A stretch of 55,690 nucleotides of DNA from Phoronis australis (taxonomy: Eukaryota > Phoronida > Phoronidae): NCBI GenBank assembly GCA_002633005.1, contig NMRA01000005.1, positions 835,016 through 890,705 on the forward strand, in the 5' to 3' direction. Of this stretch, positions 22,515 through 36,100 are shown one piece after another. The notes under the pieces were generated by a model, which did no database searches, was not told the DNA's origin, and saw only the letters and a list, made by a program, of their open reading frames with translations. The translations under genes were made by a program, and so were the position numbers. Each line of letters opens with the position of its first letter. Within the stretch, counting starts at the first letter, position 1.

Positions 22515-25500
22515 ACTTTCTTAACCGTGCTACATTACGATCTTCGTCTCGCGACAAGATATCATGTTGTTGACCTGTCACAATCCATTCTGCCTGTCTT
22601 GTTGATACTATGTCCTTTGCACAATGCGACAACGATAACTTATCTCAGAATTTGCGATATGAATGGTACGCCCATTGTTTGCCTCCCTCGTGTCACATTT
22701 AGCAGTATGTAAAATGGAAGGTAAAATTGATAGCAGGCAACCCTGTCCTTCTGGGAAATTGTACACTTGTACATAGATCATGTGCACCACAGCTTGTCAT
22801 GATAACTTGATTCCTTCGAACTTTGGCCGTTTTTGTATGAAAAGACAAATGTTGCATTAGTCATTTTTCTTGGACTGTATATGGCTTTGTTCCAGTAATT
22901 TTATTCTTCACTTATTTGACACATGACCTGGGAATTAAACTCTGGCGGGCGGATCTTGGGTGCCGTAAGATGGGACCCAACCACAATTTTCTAGGAAGAA
23001 ACTCCATGTATGGTAATCTCTAAAATCAGCGTAGGGATGGCTTTTTTGTCAGAGTGTCTAGAAGGACCCCTTGGCTGCACTAAATCTTGTGCTCATGTTC
23101 AAGTTTAATTTGTGAATTTTTTTAACAAAAATATAAAATTGCATAATTGTCAACATTTGAAACTGAAAAAGTGGTAGACCAAGACTGGAAGAGTAGGACA
23201 TCTGGGTCTAAGGTAAAAAACATTTGACCTGTGGCAAATTGCAGGGCTCAAAAGTTGGCCATAACATCTAGAACACCCAGATGCCATTGTTTCTTATTTT
23301 TTAGATTTTTTAGGGTAAACGTGTGGATAATTAGGAGACATGTGATAGTGTGTCAGTTGTGGTATGTGTGTCAAAAAGTGGAACATTTTGATGGTTTGGC
23401 TGGACACAGGGCAAAAGTTCAAAAAAACGGGACACTCCCGCTGAAAGTGGCGTACCAGTGCATTGCACAACAGCCAAACAAAAGCACTTGGTCAAAGGTG
23501 AATTTTATAACTGGAGCTGAGCCTTCAAAAGTTGAATGATGATTCTTGTAACTTTTCGGGCAAAAACACTTCTGTTTTTGTAGCATTGTGCATGTCAAAA
23601 ATGCCAAGCTGGTATTCCTCCCTAGACCCTTACACATATTTATTTCCATTATAGTTCCATCAACACGTGCCTTCAAAACCAATTGTACAACTGCAATATG
23701 ACATATGATAATGCAATAATGTTAATGTTATTGATATATATCTTTTATGCGACCTGACACTGGGGCACTGCCATTTCATACATAAGCACAGTTATTGACA
23801 ACTGACAGGATCAACACAGTCCTGTCATTACGGGTTGTCACTGAATTTTTAATAATTGTCATAAAATACCTCATCTATTTTTGATCATCATGGTGTGAGC
23901 AGGTTTTTTGGCATTTTTATTTACTCATTTCTTACAGTTACATGTCAGATAACTGGTCTCTCAAGGCCCTCATGTCAGGTTCTATCTTGCCTAAATTTAG
24001 GGAATTTACATGTCTCAACATGCCTGTGGTTTCTTTTATGTGTTTGGGGTTTTCCCCAAGTTGGCTGACATACTGGAAGGGGTTCCCATTTTTGATGTAC
24101 CTCGTTTTTATAATATTTAATCACATTTATTGAAAGGTGGTTGAAAGTAATTCGTTAGAAATATGCAGATTCTGAGTCTGTCAATACATGACCAGTTGTG
24201 AAGTGAGATTTTGAATTTTAATGTTATTGCGAAAATGTCCACTTCTTGTAAACCCCTTATTGGGAGGCTCACAACATGAGATCACAGCTATTTATACCTT
24301 GCTCAGTTACTGATTTGTCAGAAAACTCAAGTCTCCTGTTGCAGTCAGGGTTGAAGGCAGTGGTTGGAGAAATGTGTTGTAATATTTGGGCTTGAACATT
24401 TGAGGGCTGAGTCAATAGTATAAGAGTGAATCAGCACGTTCTGCAATGACGAAGGTATTTAGGACGTTATTTAGAACCGCTGAGATGGTAGTTAGGGTTT
24501 TCATTTGTAATGTATTTATTTAAGATAAGTTTTACCCCAGAAGTTCGTAACTGATACAAAACATTGTTTTTCAATGTTAAAAATTTTTCTTTCTTTCCTA
24601 AAGTTAATTTTGATTGCACTTGAGCTGTATTTTTAAGTTTCAGCACATTGTTGTGATTGCTTTCAAAATCTTTTCAGGCATGGAAATCTGGTTGTGAAAC
24701 ATTTGCTGGTGGAATTCTAGTGGTGGCAAGTTTGCTTGGTATCATAGACAAAGGCTAGAATTTTCTTATCATGGTAAGTGAAAAATTCTTGGCTGTGGCT
24801 CATGACTTGAGAAGGCAAAGTTCTTGGACGTGCCTAAACTTGCCTATTCACAAACAGTTAGTTGACTAGTCTATTCTTGTTTTCTCTGATTTGGGTTTGA
24901 AAGTAGGTCACGAAATCAGCATTTTCCAATGCAGAATATTTGATTAGCTTTCAAGTGTGTTAAAAATTGGTTGGAATAAAATCTGTGACATGAAAATGAT
25001 GATGTAAGCATTGGGTTCTGCTTAATATTCATGTTTGGGGCCCGTCTGGGAATGCCTGTGTTGGCCTGACTCCACAGTGATAGAGGTATTGTAAAATGAT
25101 ATTGCGTAATGTGTTTTCCTTTCTATGATTGTTCTGTTATCTGAGGTTGTTACTGAACCTATTCATTAATTTTTTGGAAATGTGAAAATCTAAGTTTTGA
25201 AAAAAAAATAATTTCTGATTACTTGAATGCAAGAATTGAACAAAGAATTCTGTTTAATTTTTGTAATGTTTTATACGTAATTTACACAGTGTTTCTGGTT
25301 GGTTGACCTTGTTTGACAAAACGCAGTGGGTGTTTCTTTGTCAATGAAAAAAGGCAAAAATACCTGTAATGGATGTAGCAATGCTAATGGAATTACTGAT
25401 CTTCCATTCATAAAGAAATAAACAAAAATCAAAAAGTCTGTTTATGACATTAAGCTAAATTTTCCAGTCTGCCATTTCAAAGTAGTTTTTTTCTTCCAAA

Positions 25501-26997
25501 TGACATAAGCTGTGTCTTACTAAACAACGTTTTGAGATAAAAGATTCATGGTTCGTCATGACATTTCATTCTGATGATGACATGTACTCGTGTGGTTTGG
25601 TCACTTCGTTGTCTCTTACCGTTGTTCAATAAACCCTCCACCCTGAGGCTGCATGGAAAACCAGAAATCACTCAATATTTGTTGTGGTGATGAAGATAGG
25701 GACAGTCTTTTCATCTTCTGAATAGGCTGAGAACGGGCTTGAGGCTTGGAATGTAAACTCAACAAATGCGTCCTGGGTAAATTTCCAGGTCACCAAATGG
25801 GAAATGAGCTCGCCAAAACAAGGAAACTATGCGGTGGCAGTGTCGTGGTGGCATTTTTTAATTTTTTTATGGAAAGTTAAGGCTAAATGCCCGTGCATAC
25901 TAACGACCGATTTCCCCATTCGGCCTTGGCTCTCACCTTAATATCTCGGGAGAAAGCAGACAATCAGAACGTAGTTTGTGCGTGTTGTTTTTTTTGCCAA
26001 ACTATTTAAAACTCCTGGCTGTTTACCTTCCATTGTAATTTGAACGCATGCTTGGATCTGCTGAGGGTGTTGGAAGTTTTGATTTCGTGTAATAAATAGG
26101 ACAATTGTAAACAAAAAGTAGTGTATTGGTGAAAATTGGTCTTAATTTTTAAAATTTGAAAGTCACTACAAATTTCGAAGCAAATTGTTGGTGAATTCTT
26201 ATTCGAGTTCTTCAGACTTGGTTAAAACTAGCAAAAATCTGGCAACTTAGGGTTTTTACCAGGTCACCAAACAAAATCTAAGGTCGTATGCAGGTGAGCT
26301 GCAGGTTGCCAAATCGACCCCGGAACAGAATGTCAATCATCATCGTGGAGGCGGTCCGTAGTGGTGAAGAATGTTCCTTGTTACATCAATGCATGTGTTT
26401 AATTCTAAAAGCTATATGCTCTTGGAAAAATTTTCAATTCTTCATCAATCCTTTCTGACCAGTGATTCACTTACACTGATTTGTTGCCTCTGGGTCAGTG
26501 TGAGCATTGTGTCACTCTGTTGTCATCATTAATTCCACGCATTTTCAAGGCCCAGCAGTTTAGAATAAAACTTGAGAATGATGTTATTTTCACATAAAGT
26601 GGATGGGGACTATTTGTACATGATAGAAACAAGAAATTAACAACGTTACCTTTTAAAACAATTATTTTTATTTGAGCATGACTGCAGATGTGAGACAATT
26701 GTCATCTGAATTTGTTTTTTGATAAAAAGAAGAATAAGTCTCAAAATAGGGTTTGTCGTTGCACGTTGTTGCTTACCAATTTTCTTGGTAAGCGTAGCAT
26801 CTGCAAAAACCAAAGTATTATCATCTTTGAATGGTCTCAGTATTTATCACAGTAAAAATTGATATCCTACCATCTTGGTTTATGAAAGTGATTCAGCTGT
26901 GGTTAAAACTTCCTGTCGTTTCTTATTGGTGTATTTTAACTAGTGAATTCAGCATGACTCCTAAGTTGTGTGTAATTGAAACCTTGTTTCATGACAG
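22515..26997. other. TAF3 upstream region, no coding exon seen
   Basis: Non-coding. It presumably contains the TAF3 promoter or upstream UTR exons. A weak candidate leader exon (24678-24773, acceptor ttttcag, donor atg-gtaagt) is discussed under rejected items. I saw no CpG-rich start region here. Confidence 0.4.
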
Positions 26998-27198
26998 GAC
27001 AAATCCAGTCTGAGATGTTGCTTTAGCTGAAGATGTCCTCCCAGTTTGCTCGCACAGTCTTGCGTGTGGGTGTTGCACAGATTTGCCAGTCTATGGGATG
27101 GAACTCAGTGCAGGCGACTTCTCTGGAGATTCTCACGGACATCTTGGAGCGCTACCTACAGTCATTGGCAAATGTCACTCACCGATACAGTGAACAGA
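26998..27198 (+). CDS. TAF3: TAF3 coding exon 1 (histone fold, helices 1-2)
   Basis: The ATG at 27033 opens a frame with RTVLRVGVAQICQSMGWNSV, then TSLEILTDILERYLQSL and HRYSEQ. It aligns by eye with the vertebrate TAF3 N-terminus (SLLRVSVAQICQALGWDSVQ... LLTDVLQRYLQQL... HRYSE). Donor gtgagt at 27199, phase 1. The upstream border is an acceptor-like ttgtttcatgacag ending at 26997, so a spliced non-coding leader is likely; 26998-27032 would be 5-prime UTR. Confidence 0.93.
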
Positions 27199-30100
27199 GT
27201 GAGTAACGTAAACAACTATTTTGTGACATTTTGATAAAGAATGTTTTGTCTGATTTTTAATTTTGTGTTGCATTTGTTATGTTTTGATAAATAACTTGAT
27301 GATTTTTTATTCATACTTAAATTTCGCTGCGGAATTGTAATCGGTCTGTCTGCTCCCACACTTTTTCATTTCTCAGTTTAAATGTCCCAGCAAACAAGTT
27401 AATCGTAACTAATAGGTACCCTATGTGATTTCAACAATATTTGTAATCACACGACATGGATTAACTATTACGTTAAAGAGGTAAAATTGACTATAACTGC
27501 AGTGCAGTCAAAGTGTCGGCCTTGCCTGTAGTGATATTTGTTGTTAAAGTAAAAAGTGGTGCGTTTTTAGTGGACTCGCGTAGTTTAGTCAGGGCTCGAC
27601 ATAACGAGCTGCAGGTCGCATTTGCGACCTGAAGTTTGGAAATGCGAGCTGAGATTTTTGTCAGCTCGTATCAAGTCGCAAAATGCGACCTGGAATTTCC
27701 AACGAATGTGAGCTGAGTTTTTACACTTCTCGGCAGATACCTGGCAAATATAAAGCAACTATTGTTAATCCGACCATTACTTGGTTGTTGCCAAATACAA
27801 GTTCAAAAGACCACTTAACTAAGAACAGCCCTCCTGATGACTTGTAAGCAAGTCGCGTGACCATGGGATATGCAGAAGCGATCTTTGACGCGTTTCATTG
27901 GCTAACATTTTCGGCCACTTTTGAAAATTTCCGGATTTGCCGAAGAAAGTTTCGGGCCACATAACACGTGATAAAACCTCACGAAACAGCGGTGTTTCTA
28001 TTAGTTCTTAAGCGATCAACTTATCAAACTTTGTGATGGACAAATATGATGGTTTTTCGCTTAAGATGTCCTTATTACATTTACCAAATATCCACGACAA
28101 TATCCTTGATATCGCACTGCGGCACTTGTCGGTCCTGTTGTTAGCGTGCAAGCGGTCTCGGCAAGACAATCGTGACTTAGATATATGCGCCTCATTTTTA
28201 TCCCATAAGACAGCCAAAGTGAAAATGACAACCTATTAATCCCCAAATGACGATCACATCTTTACTTTCAGTTGCCAACAAATTCTCAAACCCCATTACT
28301 TGTTTCTGGGGATACGTGCGCGAAATATGATTTGTCTTTCACACGTTGTTGCCAGCGTAAAGTGTAGGCCTATTCCAGCAATTCAAGTGTGTGAAGTCAC
28401 TCAAAGCTGCACATCAAAGGAGAACAGCGGCAGTCTTAAATGAAAGAGTATACCGGCTTGGCTCTGTTAAGCACCCGCGTGCCAATGGTTATTTGAAAAT
28501 GAACTCATAGATTTCCGGCGGTTATAAAAGACCTGATGCTTTGCGATATTCCTCGGGACGGATGTCACCCAGAAATGATATTTTTCAGTTCCGATGTTTC
28601 TCGAGGTCGGTGTTCTCTAAACCCTACATTCTATGCCCGTAGCCAGCTATTGCAACTAAAGGGGTACTAGATGCGAAATTGTGGTTAACGAACTTTTTAT
28701 TCTTCACTTCATACCCCTCCCCCCGCCCCCCGCCCCTCCCCGGCAACTTTTCGCTCCCGGGACCATCGCCGCCGTAATAATGTTCAAACTCCAATAGAAA
28801 CAATCATGTTCCAGCTGGAGCGGGCAAATAAGAACAAAATTATTCCGGGTGGCTAAAAAGAGTACAGTGTAGGTGGTAACGATATCCAGAAAGTCACCCC
28901 TACTAGAAGGAGTTTGCCTCACAAAATCGAATTATTATAACGTTTCTTACCATTGTAGTCTTTTAATATCTTATTACCGCAAACACTCGGGTTAACGACT
29001 ATCTAACGCACAAGCCTACACTAAGGGCTTACTGATCTACTAAGCGTTCCCCCTCAACTTTTGTGAATTCCAATTAAGCGCCCACAGTTTAGGCTAGCGC
29101 CCATCATATCGCACTACAAACGACCGCGCGTGGTTTAAAATTGACTCGCAGTCTATATGGTGTGTCACTCTCATTTTACACAACAAATTCCGTTTTCAAA
29201 AAACGTCTTTTCCCAATATGTAAAAACCAAATCCCGGCTTTGTTTTATACCTCCGAAAGAAAGTTAACACTAGTGACATGCGTGTCGTTTTGTGACTGAC
29301 CTATTTTTCCCGTACCTGGAAAGTATTGACCAAACTTGCCATTACCAGATGGAAACTCGCACAGGCGGAGGGAGTCGGAAATTATCTGGAGGCAATTTCC
29401 TTCATGGAAAACTAATTGTTGAGTACATAAACAGCATAAGTACCACACTTTTGTTGTGAAATTTGCACTGAATTGTTTATTCTGTTAAAGCATCGTTTCA
29501 CGGATTTTTTTTCGACAGACGTTTTTCAAACATGAGTTAAGTTGCAAAATTTGGGCTGCCAACAAAAAGCGAAGGGAATTTGCCCTCGGAGTTAGTTTGA
29601 ATCGTTAACGACTTTGATGACAGCCAGTAGTAGGTCAGACCTAGCAAAATCCCGTATACTTTTTCAACGGGCATTTTCTCCCTTTTCAAATCGCAAACTT
29701 AGCTACTCGAATGCACGTGTCAGTTAGAGAGCACTAATTCAACTTTCACGTCGGGAACTTGACTTGCGCTCTGGAGACTTTCAATGGCGGTCGTGAAGAA
29801 CAGTAACGCCGTACCTGCATGAACGAAGTCAGTTTTGAGATCTGAAATTTGTGAGTATTTAACGCGGCAGGAAAGAGCATAATCTAAACATTTTCTCGAT
29901 GATCTAAAATCAATTTTGGTGCGTAAAAATGGCGGGAAAATTTTGCGACTTAGCATTTATGAATGCGAGCTGGATTTTGGAAATGCGACCTGGGATTCTG
30001 GCTAGGTCGCAGAATGCGACCTGGCGATTTTAATAGCGTCGAGCCCTGTGTGGTACTCGGCTTTAGTTTATTAAACCTTAGTCATCATTTTGAGTTTCTG

Positions 30101-33100
30101 TGTCTTGCAATTAGTAACATGACCAAGAGTGTGAAACATCAGGTTTTTAAGAAATGTAACACAGCAATTTTAGGTCTCATTTGTTTAGAAAATTGTTTCA
30201 ATTTAAGTGGTTCGCAATTATTTTTGCTTGGAAAAACCATCAGTGGAATTTACTTGTCTAATACATTAGAATCCTATAAGTTAAAGTGTTTGTGACGCTT
30301 GTTGGTCCCTGATTTAGAGGCCCAGGCAATCACAGTAGAGTGGGCCCTTTATTCAGTGAAGGAAACTGGACCTCTAAATCAGGGACCATTACATCCAACC
30401 AATGCCCAGTATCTACCCCCCCCCCGCCTTTTGTCGTAAATACTTGCTTCTGATATAGACCACTTCCCACTGTGAAATAATTAGTCTCGAGAAACTGAGA
30501 AAGAACTGACTTTGCTTCAAACCGAGCTCACAAAGGGTGGCGCTGTGTGATTGTAGAGTTGTTGTAGTTTGTGTGGTTAGTGCAAAGGTTGTTACTCAAG
30601 GATATTATCTGGGCTATAAGGGCGACATTCTACTGCTTATGTTTAATCTAGGAATGAAGAGGACATTTGGGTGTGGATAGTGAATGTAATGTGAGAAAGA
30701 AATTCCACTTGTGTGAAGCTTCCGTGTTTTCTTACACCTGGAAAAAATGGAATTAAGAATTTTAAAAAATCTTGGAAAACGTGCATGTGTGTGTGCAAAA
30801 TGAAATTACAATATGGCTGCATCAGACATGTTTTACTTCTGCCAGGTAGACAAATAATACACAAATAGTTCAAATAAATTGCTGCTTCCCAAAAATGAAA
30901 TAATCCTGAACATGATTGTGTTTTTGAGATACCACTGGTATTTCCTGTCCTTACAACGAGAGATATGTTTACAATGGCACAGAGCGAAGTTCTATAAATC
31001 ACAAAGAAGCTATGCTAAGCATCCTTGAAGCTATCTCAACTGATGATGAAACCTGTTGCAATTATCGAAATAATATGCCATTTAGTCAAATCTGGGTATG
31101 TTTCACTGAAAACCAACATTGGTGCACTGTGATCTGATCTTTAGTCAGTTTGGTTTCGCACATGAATATAGTTATTGTTAGTCGCACTTGATATTTTGCA
31201 AGTTTGATGTCGCATGCACAATGTTGGTCCCAATTTTTTGGAGTTTCTGAGAAGAAATTGAGTTGATCTTACCTCGTTGAAAATCGGCTAAAACCAGGCG
31301 TTCAATTTCTGTTACAACTATGCAACTGAAACGAATTGTCAGATTTTGTCAGTGAAGGTCTTAGTCGTTGTTTTCTGTCCAGTGTCATGGTGAACTTAAT
31401 TCATTCGATGTCAGGTGTACAGAGCCGGAGATATTAATTTTGATTAAAGTGAAACAGGACACTTGCCATGTGTATACATTTCAAAACTATGTATTAATGA
31501 ATCCATCAATTTGTGTTGATTTACATGATAACCATCAAACTAGGAAGTTCATCGTCCCTGTCGCAAAAGAGAGAATTTTAATGTGTTAAGACTTTTTTAT
31601 TACTGAACTCAAGACATTGTACACTGTTGTCTTTTGTAATCCTTTGAAGTGTAAATGAAGATTCAGTATTTATAAGAGCACATGATTCACACGGTAGTGG
31701 TGTCGTGCAAAATCAGAATTTAAATGTACTTTGTGAGTCATACAGATTCCTTGTAATGTACACCCGCATGTAGTCATTTTTGGTATAACCTGAATCAAAT
31801 TGCAGGTTTTGTGCGTGAGTTTGAAAAATAGCGTTTGTGCTTGTAATTGTTCATATTGTTGTTATTATTACTACTGTTGTTGTTGTGATTATTATTATCA
31901 TTGTTATTTGTATTATTATTATTTGAAATTTGTTAAGTGTTACTCTCACTTTTAGTCGAGTGCCACTGTAAACTTTTGAATATAATCATAAATAAACGTT
32001 TGCTGTGCCACTCAGCTAAATGTTGTCAGTGACACTTAGCAAATTTTGAATATAATAATATTTACTAATTATAAATTTAATAATTAAGTATAACACATGC
32101 GTTAGTAAAATTATTTACAAATAAATATTATAAAGAATAATAATAGAAATTCCAAAAATATTTAAAATATGACATTGTTACTATTGTAATTGTTATTATT
32201 ATTGAAAATTTGTAAATTGTCAGTGACAACTTTCAGCCTTGATACTGTTAATTTATGAATAGAATAATTTGAAATTTGTTAAGTGTTACTCACACTTTTA
32301 GTCGAGTGCCACTGTAAACTTTGGAATATAATCATAAATAAAAGTTTGCTGTGCCACTCAGCTAAATATTATCAGTGACACTTAACAAATTTTGAATATA
32401 ATAAATATTTACTAATTATAAATTTAATAATTAAGTATAAGACATGCATTAGTAAAATTATTTACATATAAATACTATAAAGAATTATAATAGAAATTCC
32501 AAAAATAATTAAAATATGCATTGAAATGAAATTCAAGATACAGAAATGGATTAGTGTAAAAATGAGGAATAGCTAAAAAGGCAGAATACTTAAAAATATT
32601 TCCAATTTCGGACAAAAACTATTGCCAAAATTAGTCTTATTTAATTTTCCAGAAGCTTTTAATATAGTTGTGGATGTCCACATTTTCTGAGAATCGCTCT
32701 GATGGTAGCTTCTGTATAGATCTTTGATGGTAGCTACTGTATAGATCTTTGATGGTAGCTACTGTATAGGTCTTTAAAAATGATCTAATATCTATTTGGT
32801 CTTGCAAATTGTCTATGAAAAAAAAAATTCATTTGTTGGTCACATTGTGTCCTGAATTTGTGAGACTTTACAGTAAGTCACAAACTGATCTATATTATAG
32901 CAAGGGGCACTCAATGTTGTATTCTTCTTTGCGTAATATTGTCTTTATTTACTGTGATAATGTGCTGTTGTATTGGTTGCGCAAGGTTGGCATAGTAGAG
33001 CGTTAAAGTCAGATGATTGAAATGCTTGTTAATGTTTAAATGCTTGTTAATGTTTAAATGCTCACACATTGATGGTTTAGTTTTACTAGAACCTTTCTTG

Positions 33101-36100
33101 CCAGGTGGATATAGCTCACCTGTAAATTCTTTCCTTTCATGTATATTATAAACATCAGTATTTTTACAATGGGGTGCTTATGTTTGCCATTCAATTGATT
33201 GGCTGTTACATTTAGCCTACACAACCTACAAACACATTATGTTGTTGAATCGCAACATTTTGTTAGAATGGTCAGGTCAAAACTTCCGAATTCTTATATT
33301 TTGTCAGGTGGTGTAACAATGGGAAACAATTCAGCCATTTATGTAGTTCTAGGAAATGAGATCTTTGTCACGGATTAAATGGATTTAGCAAGTCATGTAG
33401 TAACTGGTTTACGCTAGCTGAAACTTTGGTCATGAGAGTTATCATTTGCATTTTTGGAGATTGTTCTGATGCCAGACTTCTGTAATAGTTAAAAACATGT
33501 TGTACCTGTAAAGATGTCAAGATAAGCGTTTGTACTTATTTTCAGTAAACAGGATCTAGTGTGCGTGCGTGCGTGAGTGCATGTGTGTGTGTGCGTGTGG
33601 GTAATGCTCGGGTATAACGTACCCGAATTTTGAGAACCAGTTTTCTCCAGTGAATAACCGGATCAAACTGGTTCTCAAAATACGGGCATGTTATATCCTT
33701 TAGTGCCGTGTGTGTGTGTGTACATGCGTTTGTAGTATTGATGAATAATTTTGATATTTTGTCAAAATATTAATATGCCATTAAATAATGAGTGTACATT
33801 ACATGTTTCTGACTTCATAACCTGTCCAAACACAGTTAGAAATTTTCCTATTTTTTGTCACTGGTCATTTCCAAACCCTGCATTATAGAACTAAAATAAG
33901 GGGTTCCAGACCAAAACATGAACCAAGGTGATCATGGGTTTCAAAGATAGAGTTGCCTGTCACTTTAAGAGGCATTTTTGTCATGAAAGCGTATTTATTT
34001 CAATCCTTTTATTTTCATTGCTTACTTGCTAAATGTTTAATTTGTTTCAACAGTCTACGAACAGGACTCCAGTTTTGTAAGAAATCGGTCAGTTTTCTGT
34101 TGGTGGAATATTTTGATTCTTCCTATCACTTGAGATCGAAGGACAAGAATTGAAAATAAATACTTATTGTTGGTGTGAAATGGAGTAATGTTCATGGCAA
34201 TACCTTTTTCAATGCGCTATTCATGTGCCACAGGCTAAATATCAGTGGAAAGTGGTCGAAAGGGTAAATAGGGATATTGTTCAATTAACTGGGTATTGTA
34301 GTAATCTCGAGTTGGTAGTAGGTGTGAGACAAAAAATGGTGAGGTGTGATAGCACGCTTAATTATCCAACCTTTATAACTAATCGAAGGAATTTTGCACC
34401 TCTTTTATCAAGTTGACAATGTATGAAATTTGGACTGCACTCTGACCTGGGTTTTTCCATCTCTAATAATGGAATTGTTGACTTGATAAATTCCCACAAA
34501 ACTTTCATCACATGATTTTGTCAAGTTTAAATTGAGGAGCGGCTGCTCACAACTTCAGTTTCTGAGACGCTGTGCACATCCTAGGTAGCTCTTAGTTTTT
34601 ACCATTTTTGTAGACATCGCCAGTGGTATTTAGGTTATTAGGAGAGGCTTGTATTATAGGTCATGTGGTTGTTTCTGCTTTTAAACAATTTTGTGGTAGA
34701 GAACCAAAGGGTTGTTCATTGTTGCTGTTCTATTTTTGGTTAAGTGCAGCAGAGGAAAGTGTTTCCGAAGCCGTGTTCAAAGAGTTTGTTTTGAATTGGG
34801 AATTTGTTTTTGTTTAAACAATCTCTTATCTTTGTCTCTGTTTACTGATATGTGCGTTCCTTAAATTAACACAGTTACTCTTCTTTTAGACAACGATGGT
34901 GTGCTCTCCTCCAGCTTGTCTTGCACACCGCGAGGTGGTGTTTTTGATGCCTCGATGGACACCTCGCCTGCTGGTGGCGAAAAGCGCCCCCTCAGTGCCA
35001 CCGGGGAAGCTCCGGCTGCCAAACGGCAAAAGTGAGTTTAGAATACAATAAAGTTTTGTCATTTTTGAGCACCCTGTTATTTTATGATGCCAATAATTAT
35101 TTGCGATGGGATTTTAAGATCATCATGTGCATGAACCTCACATGGCTGTAGAATGTTTTTAAGTGAATTTGGCAAGCAATAACGTGATTATTCATGTGCA
35201 CTAGGCTGAAATCTGACGAACATTCAGCTGACAATGTCTCGCTCTAGAAAAATTAAAGAGACTTTTGATCTGATAATTTTCTTGTGTGCATTTAAAGCAG
35301 TTTTTTAAAGCTTTTAAAAAAGTCTTACATTTTAATGTGAGTGCGTATGAAAGTTGCAAGTGCTGAAAAGAGATGTTATACATATATTATATTGTTTTAT
35401 TTACTGCGTTCTGTGATATTTCAGCTCGGTTATAGCTGAACTGTTTTGAGAAACCTTATGATGATTCAACTTTACGGCTCATTGCGACTTTTGTTGCTGA
35501 TTTGTTTTCCTTAGTTTTCGAGACAGGAAGCGATTAGATTCCATTGCTATTTTAATCTCAATCTATTTAGTGTTATCAGTTTTTGCAGGGTATCTGTTTA
35601 GGCATCAAGCATGGTTATTTCAGTTAGTGTCTGTAGTGGCGCAGATGTTATCCCCTGGTATTTGATGCCGCCAAAAAAAAATCTCCTGTGGTGTGTCATC
35701 CGCATAACGCGACAGTCACGTGGGCGGATATCTGGCCCATTTTAGCCTCGCCCCAGAAGCCTGAAGCCCATATATGGTGTTGTTGAAATTTCAGCTGTCA
35801 TCATTGGTGATTCACTGTTTGTCATGTGTCAAAACTAAACAGAGACATCCGCATTTTCCGACAGTCACGTGTTGCGTATGCGTAGGCACGCAGCATCCTA
35901 CGAATGATAAATTAGTTTGAGTTCCTAAATAATAATGCTTATCGCTAGTTGTAACTTCATTGCCAAATCAGGAGTTCATAGGGAACAGTGCTTTGTTATT
36001 TGTTTTCAACAGTCTGCGTTTGTTGTTATCCTGTTGCACTTCACTTGGAATTTTGTTATGACCGATTTTTGCGGTTTGATGTCATCTGGTGTTTTTAATG

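Larger units (their letters stand above)
27199..34889 (+). other. TAF3: TAF3 intron 1 (7.7 kb)
   Basis: It contains the 2.46-kb hAT-like element, a short foldback, a 346-bp tandem duplication, a 25-bp triplet repeat and a hairpin, all listed separately. By position this intron should hold the exon for histone-fold helix 3 (the LYGRTDP-LDDVG-AF--M----ELEDY region of the family), with phase 1 at both ends. I could not find it by eye in any frame. Confidence 0.7.

Noticed and set aside
22308-22712. 134-codon plus-strand ORF
   Set aside because: Most of it is the CAGGGCTTGG MITE read in one frame; the same text at 39902 and 44383 shows it is repeat DNA.
24678-24773. Possible TAF3 5-prime UTR exon (acceptor ttttcag, donor atg-gtaagt)
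   Set aside because: Good splice borders, but no coding content and no other support. Kept only as a site to test with RNA-seq.
25690-26340. Possible further hAT relic (repeated ccaggtcacc and gagct-gc words)
   Set aside because: Words are short and no inverted termini were found.
30643-31002. 119-codon minus-strand ORF in TAF3 intron 1
   Set aside because: No recognisable domain. It does not match the missing TAF3 exon and is on the wrong strand for it.
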